Below, in pieces: positions 1-9,715 of a DNA stretch of 56,118 bases. The notes under the pieces were generated by a model. The model was not told the DNA's origin. It was given only the letters and a program-made list of their open reading frames with translations, and made no database searches. How positions within the stretch are numbered: the first letter of the stretch is position 1; the number at the start of each line of letters is the position of its first letter. The position numbers and the translations under genes were made by a program. Source of the DNA: an uncultured Fibrobacterota bacterium (GTDB taxonomy: Bacteria > Fibrobacterota > Fibrobacteria > Fibrobacterales > Fibrobacteraceae); assembly GCA_903876665.1 (NCBI GenBank), contig CAIRAY010000013.1:1-56118 (forward strand). The letters are read 5' to 3'.

Positions 1-3000
1 ACCGTCATCTCCTCCGATCCCGACGCCGGCGCGACGGCTCTATACAGCATCTCGGGCGGCGTGGATGCATCCAAATTCGCCATCGACGGCGCCACCGGAA
101 TCCTGATCTTCGTTGCCGCCCCCAACTTCGAGGCTCCCGGCGACGTGGGCACCGACAACGTGTACAACCTTACCGTGCAGGTCTCGGATGGCTTCCTTTC
201 CGCATCTCAGAATATCGCAGTCACGGTGACCGACGTGAACGAAGTGCCCGCCATCACCAGCGCCTCTGCAGTTAGCGTGGCCGAGAACCAGACCGCCGTT
301 CTCACCGTCACCTCGACCGATCCTGACGCCGGCGCCACAGCCTTGTACAGCATCTCGGGCGGGGTGGATGCATCCAAATTCGCCATCGCTGGCGCCACCG
401 GAATCCTGACTTTCGTTGCCGCTCCTGACTTCGAGGCTCCCGGCGACGTGGGTGCAAACAACGTGTACAACATCACCGTGCAGGTTTCGGACGGCACGCT
501 ATCTGCGACGCAGAACCTCGCCGTCACCGTGACCAATGTGAACGAGGCTCCTGTCATCACCTCCCTGGCTTCCGCCACTATTGCCGAGAACCAGACCGCC
601 GTCCTCACCGTCACCTCTACCGACCTGGACGGCGGCGCTCGCACCTATACCCTGAGCGGCGGCGCGGACCAGGCCCGCTTCGCCATCAACGCCGTGACCG
701 GCGCCCTGACTTTTGCGCCCGCCCCCGACTTCGAGCTGCCCGCTGATGCCAACGCCGACAATCGTTACCTGGTCCAGGTGACCGCCGACGACGGCCTGGG
801 CGGCACGGTCTCGCAAATAATTACCGTCGATGTCACCAATGTGAACGACAACGCCCCGGTCATTTCGAGCAACGGTGCCCTGGCCACGGCCGATGTCAAC
901 GTGGCCGAAAACACTACCGCGGTCACCGTCGTGTCCGCCACGGACGCAGACGGCTCTACTCCGACCTTCGCCCTCAACGGCGGCGCGGATGCATCTAAAT
1001 TCACCATTGACGCAACCACGGGTGTTCTTTCATTCGCAACTGCCCCCGATTTCGAAACCGCCCTCGATGCCGACGCCGGCAACGACTACGTGGTCGTGGT
1101 GCGCGCCACCGACGGCCTTAATTCGGATGACCAGATCCTGACCGTGCATGTCACCAATGTGAACGAATCTCCCGTGATCACCAGCCTGCCGACCATGATC
1201 GTAAACGAGAACCAGTCCACCGCCCTGACCGTGCAGTCCTTCGACGTGGACGGTGGCGCTCCTGCCTACGGCATCACCGGCGGCGTGGATGCCTCCAGGT
1301 TCACCGTCGATGTCGCTACGGGCGTCCTTTCCTTTGTGTCCGCGCCTGACTTCGAGATTCCCGGCGACGCCAATGCGGACAACCAGTATCAGGTCCAGGT
1401 AAGCGCGGACGACGGCCTGGGTGGCACGGGCTCGCAGGCCGTGACCGTGATCGTGTCCAGCGTGAACGAGGCGCCGACCAACATTCTCCTCTCCAACGCC
1501 ACGGTCCTTGAGAACGCTCCGGTGAATGCCGTCGTGGGCGTCCTGACCGCCACGGACCCCGACCAGGCGCACACCGCGCAGACCAACGCCTTCACCCTGC
1601 CCGCGGGCATGGACGACAATGCGCTCTTCAATGTCAGCGGAAGCAACCTGCGTGCGACGGCCGCGTTCGATTTCGAGACCCGGTCCGCCTACGTGGTCAC
1701 CGTCCGCGTTGCCGACCAGGGCGGGCTTTCCTTCGACAAGCAGCTGTCCGTCACGGTCGCCAACGTGAACGAGCTCCCCGTGATCACCTCCGCGACGGCC
1801 GTCAGCGTGCCTGAAAACCAGACGGCCGTCCTCGTCGTCGCCAGCACCGATGTGGACGGAGGCGTTCCTGCATACAGCATCTCGGGCGGAGCCGACCAGA
1901 CGCGCTTCGCCATCGATGCCGCGACCGGCGTCCTTGCATTCGCCGACGCTCCGGATTTTGAAAATTCCGGCGACGTGGGCGCAGACAATGTGTACAATGT
2001 CCAGGTCAGCGCGAACGACGGCCTGGGCGGCGTGACGGCCCAGAACCTCGCCGTCACCGTGACCAATGTGAACGAGGCCCCTGCCATCACTTCGGACGGC
2101 GCATTGGCCACCGCCGTTGTCGGTATTCCAGAGAACGCTGCTTCCGTTACCACGGTTACTGCCACGGATCCGGATGCCGGAACCACGTTGGAATATAGCC
2201 TTGCGGGCGGTGCGGACCAGGCCCTGTTCCAGATCGGCGCCTCTTCGGGCCAGCTCGCTTTTGTCTCCGCACCGGATTATGAATCGGGCGACACGTCCTA
2301 TCAGGTTATGGTCCGGGTCACGGACGGCGTGCTCGCCGACACCCAGACCGTCACCGTCGCCATCGGCAACGTAAACGACAACGCTCCGGTCGCCCTGGAC
2401 GACACGCTGACTGTCGCGGAAGACACCGCGGTAGGGTCGCTGATCGGAACCGTCAGCGCCACGGATGCGGACGGTGCGCTCAACGCCCTGGCCTACTCCA
2501 TCGTTTCGGGCAACACAGCAAACGCCTTCGCCATCGGCTCCGCCACGGGTGCAATTACCCTGACCCAGTCCCTGGATTTTGAGACCCTGGCGGCCTACGT
2601 CCTTTCTGTCCGGGTTACCGATGGCGTCAACAGCGACACCACCCTGGTCCATGTCGATGTGACCGACGTGTTCGAGTTCGACTCCATTCCTGCAGGCATC
2701 GTGCTTGTGCCGGACAGCCTGCGTCTGCTGGTCGGGGTAGATTCTCTGTTGCGCGTAATTGTCCGCAATGCCGCCGGCGACACGCTCGCGGTGCAGGCTT
2801 CCGACCTCTCCTGGTCCTCGACCCTTTCCGGCGTTGCCACGGTGACGGGCGGAACGGTGTCCACGCAGGACGTAGGTACGGCCTCGGTCGTCGTGGCTCT
2901 CGGATCCCTGCGCGACACCTGCCGGGTCACGGTGGCCGGCGCCGACACCCTCGTTCCACCAAGTAAGGACACCAGCGACGTCATCATCGGCGGTGGCATC

Positions 3001-4908
3001 GAAGTCGAAGTCGTGCCCGCCGACACCGCCCTGCGCGTGAAGGGCAAGCCCTACGATCCAGGCATGCTTGACGGCTTCGCCATCCTGGGCAAGGGCGTGA
3101 GCTTCCTGGATTCGCTTGGCAACTCCACGAGCCTGCTGGGTGCGGTCAAGGTGAAGATCCCTCTCGATTCCTCCGATCTGCCCGCCGGAGTCGACCTGAA
3201 GAATGCTGCCGTCTTTGTTGATGTCGAAGGTAAATTGCCAATGCGCCTCGACAACTACCTAGCAAGCGGAGGAAAAATGGAATTCTTGACAAGCCAGCTC
3301 TCCCGCTTCTTCGTGGCCGCCGATACCTTGCCTCCCAAGGTCGCCATCGACCGGGCCAGCGAGGTGTTGGGCGAGCAGGAGGATGCGCAGATCGACTTCT
3401 CCTTCGAGGACAACATTGCCAATTCCCAGGTCGAACTGTTGTGGAAGGTCGGCGGAGACACGACCACGCACAGTCGCATCCTCAGCGGAAGCGATTTGGA
3501 TGGACAGGTCGCCCTGGCCTACTCCGACCTGCGTAGCCGTGGCGCCATGGCCTGGCTCAAAGCTTTCGACGGGACTAACGAGACCAAGACCTCCGTGGTG
3601 GATGTCATCCAGGAAGTTCCCCACCTCGTTATGGAGCACGTGATGCCCCTGGACGGCTACGACATGTTCTCGGTGCCTTTCATGAAAGACTCGATGGATG
3701 TGCTGGGTCTGCTTGAAGCCCAGCTCGGGCCATACAACCCCAAGAAGTGGCGTGCCTACGAGATCGATACGGCCTCCTTCAAGGAAGTCACCGAGGAGAA
3801 CAATTCCACGGCATCTGCGGGCAGGGCCTACTGGCTACGTACCAAGGACCTCGCTCCCAACTTCGCTTTCGATTCATTGAAGACATACCCGGTCTCCAAA
3901 CCCGTCGAGGTGGTTTTGCATCCGGGCTGGAACTCTATTTCCACGCCGCACGACTATGACGTCTCGTGGAGCGCCGTCAAGGCCGCCACCGGTGCGGATA
4001 CATCCAAACTATCGGGCATCTATGGCTTTGATCCAGAAACCAAGACCTGGAGCATGCCTGACACCACCAAGCGCCTCAAGGTGTGGTCCGGTTACCTGGT
4101 GAAGAACCTCGAGGACACGAGCGTGGTGGTCAAGGTTCCCAACCTGGAATGGAGCGCCACGAACGGCCTGGCCAAGACCTCGGCGGTCGCATCGGCCGTC
4201 TCCCGCTTCACCATCCGTGCGAGCCAACAGGGACTTGAGCCCGGCGTTGCATACGCCGGAATTTCTGCGCTGGCCAAGGTGGGCGTGGACGCGCAGGACT
4301 TCCTGCTGCCCCCCGTTCCTGGCGTGCGCCTGTCGGTCTATTTCAAGCACACGGACTGGGGCAAGTATTCGGGCAAATACATGAGCGACATGCAGCCCGC
4401 TTCGGACTCCGTGCAGTCCTGGGACTTCCAGGTGGGCGGGTTCGCGCCCAATCAGGTGATGCATCTTGACCTTGATGGCTCCGTGCCCGCGGGCTCGCGT
4501 GCCTGGGTCGTGGACCAGAAGAACGGGCGCGTCACGGAATGGACCTCATCGGGCCTGGATGTGGCTGCCGGAGCCGAGACCTCGCGGCAGTTCAGCCTGG
4601 TCCTTTCCAAGACAGCCCCCGCCGAACGGTTCGTGGCCCGCCTGCTCCCCGGAACCCACGCCGAGGTCGAAGTCTTTGGGCGCGAGGTGGTGTGGAGCAT
4701 CCCCGAGAGCCTTGGTCGCGGCATGGTGCAAATCAGCGTGGTCGGAGTCAACGGCCAGTTCGGCCCCATTATTGCCAAGGAACTGCAGGACCCCGGCGTG
4801 TACCGCGCAGCCCTTCCCGCAGGCATGTTGCGAGGCGCAGGTTATCGCATCGTGATGCATATGAACAACAAGGTTGTATCCAAAGCGGTCAATCTGCATC
4901 TGCACTAG
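1..4908 (+). CDS. Cadherin-repeat giant surface protein, 5'-truncated
   Basis: The frame is open from base 1 with no start, so the N-terminus and signal peptide lie outside the window; 1635 residues are visible. About nine cadherin-like units of roughly 100 residues occupy the first ~890 residues, each closing with a motif of the type VTVTNVNEAP and carrying DxD/DxE-type sites expected to bind Ca2+. A BIG2-like Ig fold (about residues 895-975, SDLSWSS...GTASVVV) follows, then ~650 residues without a domain I recognise. The last ~70 residues end in a GVYRAALPAG...GYRIVMHMNN pattern resembling the type IX secretion C-terminal sorting fold. Role inferred: a secreted adhesin or cell-surface protein. 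The first units are nearly identical at DNA level, suggesting recent internal duplication. Family assignment is firm; binding target unknown. Confidence 0.85.
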   Translation, partial: TVISSDPDAGATALYSISGGVDASKFAIDGATGILIFVAAPNFEAPGDVGTDNVYNLTVQVSDGFLSASQNIAVTVTDVNEVPAITSASAVSVAENQTAVLTVTSTDPDAGATALYSISGGVDASKFAIAGATGILTFVAAPDFEAPGDVGANNVYNITVQVSDGTLSATQNLAVTVTNVNEAPVITSLASATIAENQTAVLTVTSTDLDGGARTYTLSGGADQARFAINAVTGALTFAPAPDFELPADANADNRYLVQVTADDGLGGTVSQIITVDVTNVNDNAPVISSNGALATADVNVAENTTAVTVVSATDADGSTPTFALNGGADASKFTIDATTGVLSFATAPDFETALDADAGNDYVVVVRATDGLNSDDQILTVHVTNVNESPVITSLPTMIVNENQSTALTVQSFDVDGGAPAYGITGGVDASRFTVDVATGVLSFVSAPDFEIPGDANADNQYQVQVSADDGLGGTGSQAVTVIVSSVNEAPTNILLSNATVLENAPVNAVVGVLTATDPDQAHTAQTNAFTLPAGMDDNALFNVSGSNLRATAAFDFETRSAYVVTVRVADQGGLSFDKQLSVTVANVNELPVITSATAVSVPENQTAVLVVASTDVDGGVPAYSISGGADQTRFAIDAATGVLAFADAPDFENSGDVGADNVYNVQVSANDGLGGVTAQNLAVTVTNVNEAPAITSDGALATAVVGIPENAASVTTVTATDPDAGTTLEYSLAGGADQALFQIGASSGQLAFVSAPDYESGDTSYQVMVRVTDGVLADTQTVTVAIGNVNDNAPVALDDTLTVAEDTAVGSLIGTVSATDADGALNALAYSIVSGNTANAFAIGSATGAITLTQSLDFETLAAYVLSVRVTDGVNSDTTLVHVDVTDVFEFDSIPAGIVLVPDSLRLLVGVDSLLRVIVRNAAGDTLAVQASDLSWSSTLSGVATVTGGTVSTQDVGTASVVVALGSLRDTCRVTVAGADTLVPPSKDTSDVIIGGGIEVEVVPADTALRVKGKPYDPGMLDGFAILGKGVSFLDSLGNSTSLLGAVKVKIPLDSSDLPAGVDLKNAAVFVDVEGKLPMRLDNYLASGGKMEFLTSQLSRFFVAADTLPPKVAIDRASEVLGEQEDAQIDFSFEDNIANSQVELLWKVGGDTTTHSRILSGSDLDGQVALAYSDLRSRGAMAWLKAFDGTNETKTSVVDVIQEVPHLVMEHVMPLDGYDMFSVPFMKDSMDVLGLLEAQLGPYNPKKWRAYEIDTASFKEVTEENNSTASAGRAYWLRTKDLAPNFAFDSLKTYPVSKPVEVVLHPGWNSISTPHDYDVSWSAVKAATGADTSKLSGIYGFDPETKTWSMPDTTKRLKVWSGYLVKNLEDTSVVVKVPNLEWSATNGLAKTSAVASAVSRFTIRASQQGLEPGVAYAGISALAKVGVDAQDFLLPPVPGVRLSVYFKHTDWGKYSGKYMSDMQPASDSVQSWDFQVGGFAPNQVMHLDLDGSVPAGSRAWVVDQKNGRVTEWTSSGLDVAAGAETSRQFSLVLSKTAPAERFVARLLPGTHAEVEVFGREVVWSIPESLGRGMVQISVVGVNGQFGPIIAKELQDPGVYRAALPAGMLRGAGYRIVMHMNNKVVSKAVNLHLH
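61..666 (+). repeat. Tandem 303-bp cadherin-unit duplication
   Basis: The cadherin unit starting at GTGGATGCATCC (61) recurs at 364 with exact 303-bp (101-codon) spacing and only scattered substitutions, including shared runs such as GATGCATCCAAATTCGCCAT and CTTCGAGGCTCCCGGCGACG. Later units in the same gene are much more diverged at DNA level. This indicates recent duplication or gene conversion within the coding array. Confidence 0.8.
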
Positions 4909-4910
4909 GA

Positions 4911-5160
4911 AGTGGAACAGAGAAGAGTGCAAAGTGGAAAGTGAACAGCCTGCATCTCTGCACGACACCCTAGTGGAAAACGGAAAATGGCGGGCGAATT
5001 TCCCTGAAAGAGAATACATTTCGCAATTTTCCACTTAATAGTGACCGTTCCGCCCAGGCGGAATACGGGAACTTATACACCCCTGTGTATTCCGTTACCA
5101 ACCTATCCCGTGACCCGTGTTTTAACTTTCCATTTGTATCCCAGTTCCCTGCACTTTCCG
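4911..5160. repeat. Dispersed AGTGGAAAGT inverted-repeat element, copy A
   Basis: This fills most of the 381-bp gap between the cadherin gene and the GH9 gene. A 99-nt core (4937-5035) begins GAAAGTGAACAGCCTGC and ends TTTTCCACT; it matches copy B at 26458-26556 in 96 of 99 positions by eye. A second block shared with copy B (from GACCCGTG at 5112 to CAGTTCC near 5148) lies about 75 bp downstream. The stretch between the blocks carries small hairpins (CCGCC/GGCGG, TACAC/GTGTA). The remainder (5160-5283) shows no gene or clear terminator. Confidence 0.8.
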
Positions 5161-5289
5161 CTTTTCACTCCGGAACTTATGGACTGTGTGTACCGGAACT
5201 TCGGACCCCATAGGTTAGATGCATATTCCGTATACGAAGATGTGAATCCATTCATTGACCGGAGTCATCCTTGGAATTAGTTTAAGGAC

Positions 5290-7353
5290 ATGAAAAATAT
5301 ATGTTCGCCCTTGGTGTTGCTTGCGATTTCCCTGGGGTTTTCTGCCAATGTTTATGTCGACCAGGTCGGGTACGACAAGGATTTTTCCAAAAAGGCCATT
5401 GTGGAAGGGCAAGCTTCCATGGCGGGCTCCACCTTCCTAGTGAAGCAAAACGGAACGATGGTTTTTAGCGGAACACTTAGCACTGCGCAGTCTTTGAGTG
5501 ACTGGTCCAGTCAGCCCTATTTCATTGCGGATTTCAGTGCATTGACCACTGCGGGAACCTATACCCTTGAAGTTACGGAAAATGGTTCCACTAAAGCATC
5601 CCGTTCTTTTGCGGTGGGTGCGAATGTAATTACCGATGCCACCTTGTCCAAATTGATGGACTATTTTTTGGCGGACCGTGCCGATCGCTCCGATGTATGG
5701 GCAAAAGATGTCGCCATTGTAAAGTATGGTGATTATTCTGGCAAGACTTACAATGTCCGGGGTGGCTGGTACGATGCCGCAGGCGATGTGAGCAAGTATT
5801 TAAGCCACTTGTCCTACGCAAATTACCTGAATCCCCAGCAGACTCCCATGACGGTGTGGACTCTGGCCTTTGCCAAAGAAAGGATCCCCGCGCTTTTGGG
5901 GTCCAAGGGCTTGACGAGTGCGGTACAGCAGGAAGCGCTCTGGGGTGCGGACTTCCTTTTGCGCATGTTGGATGCGGATGGCTATTTCTACACCACCGTT
6001 TTTGATGGCTGGACTGGGTTTATGGCGGATCGCCAAATCTGTTCCTTTACGGGTTCTGCAGGAACGAAAAATGTGAATTACAAGGCAGCCTTTCGGGAAG
6101 GTGGCGGTATGGCCATTGCAGCCCTGGCTCGTGTTTCTGCTTGGGGTAAGGCTGGCGATTCGAGCTCGGCCGCATATTTAACGGGTGCCGAGCGCGCATA
6201 CGCCCATCTGAAGGCCAAGACCGTCAATGGAGTTTGTGAGTATTGCGATGATCAAAAAGAAAATACCATCGACGATTATGCCGCCTTGATGGCTGCCGCA
6301 GAGCTCTATAAGGCAACCAAGAATGTCGCCTATTTGGAAGATGCGCGCACCCGCGCAGGGATGCTGGCAGGACGCATTTCGTCAGAAGGGTTTTTCTACT
6401 CAGATTACGCAGGAACACGTCCCTTCTGGCATGCTGCCGAAGCCGGTCTTCCCCTGGTGGCACTCACCCGCTACATTGAGGTGGAGCATTCCGAGCCCTC
6501 AAATCCTCTGATCAAAACGAATATGGCCAAGCACTTGGCTTATCTGCAATCCGTGACAACAAATGTTGTGAATCCGTTTGGATATGCCCGCCAAACCTTC
6601 AAAACAGGTGGAGTGGTTCAATCGGGCTTCTTTATTCCCCACGACAATGAATCTAACTATTGGTGGCAGGGCGAAAATGCGCGCCTCGCTTCCCTAACTG
6701 CCGCAGCCTTCTATGCCGGCCGGCTTTTGAATTACAGCGCAAGCTCTCCGGGCAAGGTTCCCACCGCAATTGCGAGTTATGGCTATGATCAGCTTCATTG
6801 GATTCTGGGGCGCAATCCCAAGGACATGAGCTTTATGCAAGGTGTGGGTCAGGTATTTGCGCCCGGCTATTCCGGAGCGAGTGGAAAGGCTGGCCATTTG
6901 ACTGGCGGTGTGGTTAACGGCATTACGGGAGTGAGTACCGATGGAACTGGACTAACCTATAAGTCAGGTTCCGATTTCATTTCAGGCAATGAGTGGGAAA
7001 GCTGGCGCTGGACGGAGCAGTGGCTACCCCATTCCACGTGGTTCCTAATGGCCTTGGCGACCATAAGTGACGAATCTCCTTTATTGCCGGTGGGGATTAG
7101 TTCCAAACCGGGAGCCATTGTCAATCGTGATTTAGATTTTCACGCATTCGTTGCAGGAAGTAGCCTGGAGGTGGCTTTTGCTCTGGCTCCAACGCACGCA
7201 GTTGCTTTGCGCCTAGTCGACTTGAAGGGCCAGACCATGGTCTCCCAAACTCTGCAGGCCGGGGTCTCCCGTGTGGTCATTCCCCTGACTGGAGCCATGC
7301 GTGGCGTTCATATCCTTTCCGTAGAGGGCAAGGCCAGCCGGATTATTTTTTAA
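5290..7353 (+). CDS. Secreted GH9 endoglucanase with CelD-type N-terminal Ig domain
   Basis: This 687-residue protein should hydrolyse beta-1,4-glucan by inversion. Residues 1-19 are a signal peptide (MKNICSPLVLLAISLGFSA). A CelD_N-like immunoglobulin domain spans about 20-108 and the (alpha/alpha)6 GH9 catalytic domain about 115-600. The aspartate motif is GGWYDAAGDVSKY (D162, D166), with one more residue between the aspartates than the common DAGD; the acid-glutamate region is SGNEWESWRW (E568/E570). The final ~75 residues (GVSRVVIPL...GVHILSVEG) resemble a type IX sorting tail. A purine-rich AAGGA lies only 1 nt before the ATG, so the start rests on the signal peptide. The 3' end overlaps the convergent metalloprotease gene by 11 bp. 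Substrate preference within GH9 is not readable. Confidence 0.9.
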   Translation: MKNICSPLVLLAISLGFSANVYVDQVGYDKDFSKKAIVEGQASMAGSTFLVKQNGTMVFSGTLSTAQSLSDWSSQPYFIADFSALTTAGTYTLEVTENGSTKASRSFAVGANVITDATLSKLMDYFLADRADRSDVWAKDVAIVKYGDYSGKTYNVRGGWYDAAGDVSKYLSHLSYANYLNPQQTPMTVWTLAFAKERIPALLGSKGLTSAVQQEALWGADFLLRMLDADGYFYTTVFDGWTGFMADRQICSFTGSAGTKNVNYKAAFREGGGMAIAALARVSAWGKAGDSSSAAYLTGAERAYAHLKAKTVNGVCEYCDDQKENTIDDYAALMAAAELYKATKNVAYLEDARTRAGMLAGRISSEGFFYSDYAGTRPFWHAAEAGLPLVALTRYIEVEHSEPSNPLIKTNMAKHLAYLQSVTTNVVNPFGYARQTFKTGGVVQSGFFIPHDNESNYWWQGENARLASLTAAAFYAGRLLNYSASSPGKVPTAIASYGYDQLHWILGRNPKDMSFMQGVGQVFAPGYSGASGKAGHLTGGVVNGITGVSTDGTGLTYKSGSDFISGNEWESWRWTEQWLPHSTWFLMALATISDESPLLPVGISSKPGAIVNRDLDFHAFVAGSSLEVAFALAPTHAVALRLVDLKGQTMVSQTLQAGVSRVVIPLTGAMRGVHILSVEGKASRIIF

Positions 7354-8356
7354 AAAGCCAGGGTAGCCAGCGGGTTCTCGAAATTGCGGCAATCCAGGCG
7401 ATTAGCGGAGTCAACAAAGCAAAAATCAGGAACACGATGGCCACCCGCTCCAGGGAGGTATTTACAAATTCCTCCGCAATGCGACTGAAATCCATCCAAT
7501 GGCCACCTCCTTTGGCTTCTTCATAGAGGTACCGGTGTTCTTCGCTGGTCAGCAATCGATAAGCGAACCGGGCGCTGTGCAACCACATGATGCTTCCCAC
7601 CAAGCTGTATACAAAGCGCTCTCCTGTAGCGACAATCGAAACTCCGGCGATGGCCCGATAAATAAAGACTCCCATGATCAATAATTCCATTCCGTGGCCC
7701 GCAGCTAGGCCTACAATCTCATGAACCATCAGAAAGGCCGTTGCTAATTGCAGGATCATGAAGCCTGCGGCGAGTTTCTGCAGACGCGAATAATTGCGCA
7801 GGTACCAAACGCCCAGGCCTTCGACCAGCATAAGACCCCAAAACACCTGCAGGCTTCGCTCCTGGTGCATGGTGACGCCGCCACCATAATTGAAATCGAA
7901 TGCGGGGATGCTGGGGTAGCCGTAGAGCCAGTAGGCAAAGGCGTGACCCATTTCGTGGACCGGAACCAGGATGAAGGAGAATCCGTATTCGAGCATAGGG
8001 AAAAACAAAAATATGATCAACCCCGCAAAGATTCCTCCCACCAAGGAGGGCCAAGCGGGACCCTTGGCAACCGGAGTCATCAGAAGTATGTCCTCATGGT
8101 CCTCGGGCTCCTCCGGAAGTGTCTGTGGTTCGGAATCAGAGTTCTCCTGGATGCATGTTCCCCCCATGGATACCAGTAGCCGTCGCGCCTCGATGAGCTG
8201 CATTCCGCTTAAATGTCCGAGTGGAATGGGCGTGTCTTTCTGAATGTGGGACTTGACCTGTTCCGGGGTCCATTGGAGGGAAATCGCAAGTAGTGCCAGG
8301 CGGGAATCTGCGTGTGATTCTTTGGGGAGCCGAAAAAGAAGTGGACTAGTTGTCAT
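7343..8356 (-). CDS. Membrane-embedded HExxH protein, M50-like metalloprotease
   Basis: This 337-residue integral membrane protein carries VPVHEMGHAFAYW, a zinc-type HExxH (H134, E135, H138) at the end of the first hydrophobic segment (about 104-131), followed by several more membrane segments. That arrangement resembles M50-type intramembrane proteases or related putative Zn peptidases. The N-terminal ~70 residues are soluble and look like a small helical module (LAISLQWTPEQVKSHIQK...IEARRLLVSMGG) reminiscent of ribosomal protein L7/L12 C-terminal-like adaptors; that comparison is tentative. An acidic linker (PEEPEDHEDI) joins the halves. The third metal ligand expected in M50 is not obvious, so activity is unproven. 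It ends 11 bp inside the convergent GH9 gene. Confidence 0.6.
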   Translation of the reverse strand: MTTSPLLFRLPKESHADSRLALLAISLQWTPEQVKSHIQKDTPIPLGHLSGMQLIEARRLLVSMGGTCIQENSDSEPQTLPEEPEDHEDILLMTPVAKGPAWPSLVGGIFAGLIIFLFFPMLEYGFSFILVPVHEMGHAFAYWLYGYPSIPAFDFNYGGGVTMHQERSLQVFWGLMLVEGLGVWYLRNYSRLQKLAAGFMILQLATAFLMVHEIVGLAAGHGMELLIMGVFIYRAIAGVSIVATGERFVYSLVGSIMWLHSARFAYRLLTSEEHRYLYEEAKGGGHWMDFSRIAEEFVNTSLERVAIVFLIFALLTPLIAWIAAISRTRWLPWLFKK

Positions 8357-8393
8357 GTCCCAAATCTATACTGGCTAGGGGCGGAACGGAGGG

Positions 8394-9674
8394 TCAGGCG
8401 GGTTTTTTGGGAGTCCGGTTTTTCAGCAAAAGAGCTCGAATCGTAGCAATCTGCTGCTTCAGGCGCGAGAAGCGTTCGCCTTCCAATTTGGGCGTGGCAA
8501 TCATGCGTTTGGAGAGGGGACTCATCCAGGCTCCATTGGGTTGCTTGAAGCCAAAGTGAAGATGGGGGCCTGTGGAGCGGCCAGTGCTGCCCACGCGACC
8601 CACGATTTGACGGGATCCTACGCGTTGTCCTTTGGAAACGCTCCGACTCGAAAGGTGAAGATACCAGCTCGAGGTGTTGTCCTTGTGGCGCACGGCGACC
8701 TTGTTTCCGCTGGCGGGGTCAAATCCGCTTTCGATCACGATTCCTTCAGCAACGCTGAAAACGGGGGTTCCGGCGGGTGAGGAATAGTCAACGCCCCAAT
8801 GCATTTCACGCCGCCCCAGAACGGGATGAAGGCGCATGCCAAAGGCAGAGCTGATGTGGAGACGGTCGAGGGGGTAACGGAGTCCTGAAAATACCAGGGC
8901 CTCGCCCGATTCGGTGTAGTGGGCGTTGAATGTGCTTTTGGGGTCCCCGTCATCGTAGTGGAAGGCTTCGTGGAACCCTGCGCTTTTGCCCCGAAAACTG
9001 GCGTATACCACCTGACCCTCAATCCAAATGCTATCCTGGAAAACCCGCTCCTCAATGAGCACTTCGAACTGGTCGCCAGGGTGTGCATTTGTGCTGAAAG
9101 AAACCTTGCACATCAGAACGCCATTGACCACCTGAACCATGCGGGAGTTGATTCCGACCTTGCGCAAGGTCGCATCTAGGCTGGATCCATTTTCAAGGAC
9201 TCCTTTATAGAGGCGATGGCGAAGGGTGGTTGGTTTATCCATCTTCTTGTATACAAGGCTGTCGTTTGATCCCAGAATCAGGAAGTGGGCCAGGGCGGGA
9301 TTGGGGGAATAACGGAAGGTCAGGACCCTTTGCAAGTTATCGGGATCCAGGCCAACCTGAAATTTTTCTCCCACCCGGAGTTTCGTCAATTCCACGGAGT
9401 CCGAGAGTGCTGAAATAATCTTGATGATGTTTTTATTGTCAAGCTTCGCCTGTTGCATGACCTGGAAAAGGCCTTCCCCGGGCTTAATTGTTGCGGTGAC
9501 GATGACGGGGATGTTGCGGTGGAGCTTGCGCTCCGAGTTTTCTACCTGCAAAAGGCTATCCAGAAGCTGTCTGAGCTCTGGTGCGCTGAGGTCTTCCAGA
9601 GGACGTTCCTTTTTCCCGCACCCCAAGAGGAGAGCGCACGTACACAGGGCCGGAATAAGGATTCGGTTCAGCAT
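8394..9674 (-). CDS. M23 family lipoprotein peptidoglycan endopeptidase
   Basis: This 426-residue protein is predicted to cleave peptide cross-links of murein in the periplasm. A lipoprotein signal ends in the lipobox LLLGC (C19). Residues ~55-115 form a LysM/OapA-like region (PVIVTATIKPGEGLFQVMQQ). The LytM/M23 catalytic domain is at ~275-380 with HWGVD (H292, D296) and HLHFGF (H371, H373), the full zinc ligand and base set. The layout matches MepM/YebA-type murein DD-endopeptidases. It is followed by the opposite-facing start of the metalloprotease operon and preceded by the tetR gene 41 bp away on the same strand. Confidence 0.88.
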   Translation of the reverse strand: MLNRILIPALCTCALLLGCGKKERPLEDLSAPELRQLLDSLLQVENSERKLHRNIPVIVTATIKPGEGLFQVMQQAKLDNKNIIKIISALSDSVELTKLRVGEKFQVGLDPDNLQRVLTFRYSPNPALAHFLILGSNDSLVYKKMDKPTTLRHRLYKGVLENGSSLDATLRKVGINSRMVQVVNGVLMCKVSFSTNAHPGDQFEVLIEERVFQDSIWIEGQVVYASFRGKSAGFHEAFHYDDGDPKSTFNAHYTESGEALVFSGLRYPLDRLHISSAFGMRLHPVLGRREMHWGVDYSSPAGTPVFSVAEGIVIESGFDPASGNKVAVRHKDNTSSWYLHLSSRSVSKGQRVGSRQIVGRVGSTGRSTGPHLHFGFKQPNGAWMSPLSKRMIATPKLEGERFSRLKQQIATIRALLLKNRTPKKPA

Positions 9675-9715
9675 GAAAGAACTAAGATAAAGTAATCGTT
9701 GAAAAATGCAAGAGT

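Noticed and set aside
1030..2652. Long antisense open frame (540 codons) opposite the cadherin gene
   Set aside because: It mirrors the cadherin repeats, has a repetitive low-information translation and no ribosome-binding site; G+C-rich coding sequence often leaves the opposite strand open.
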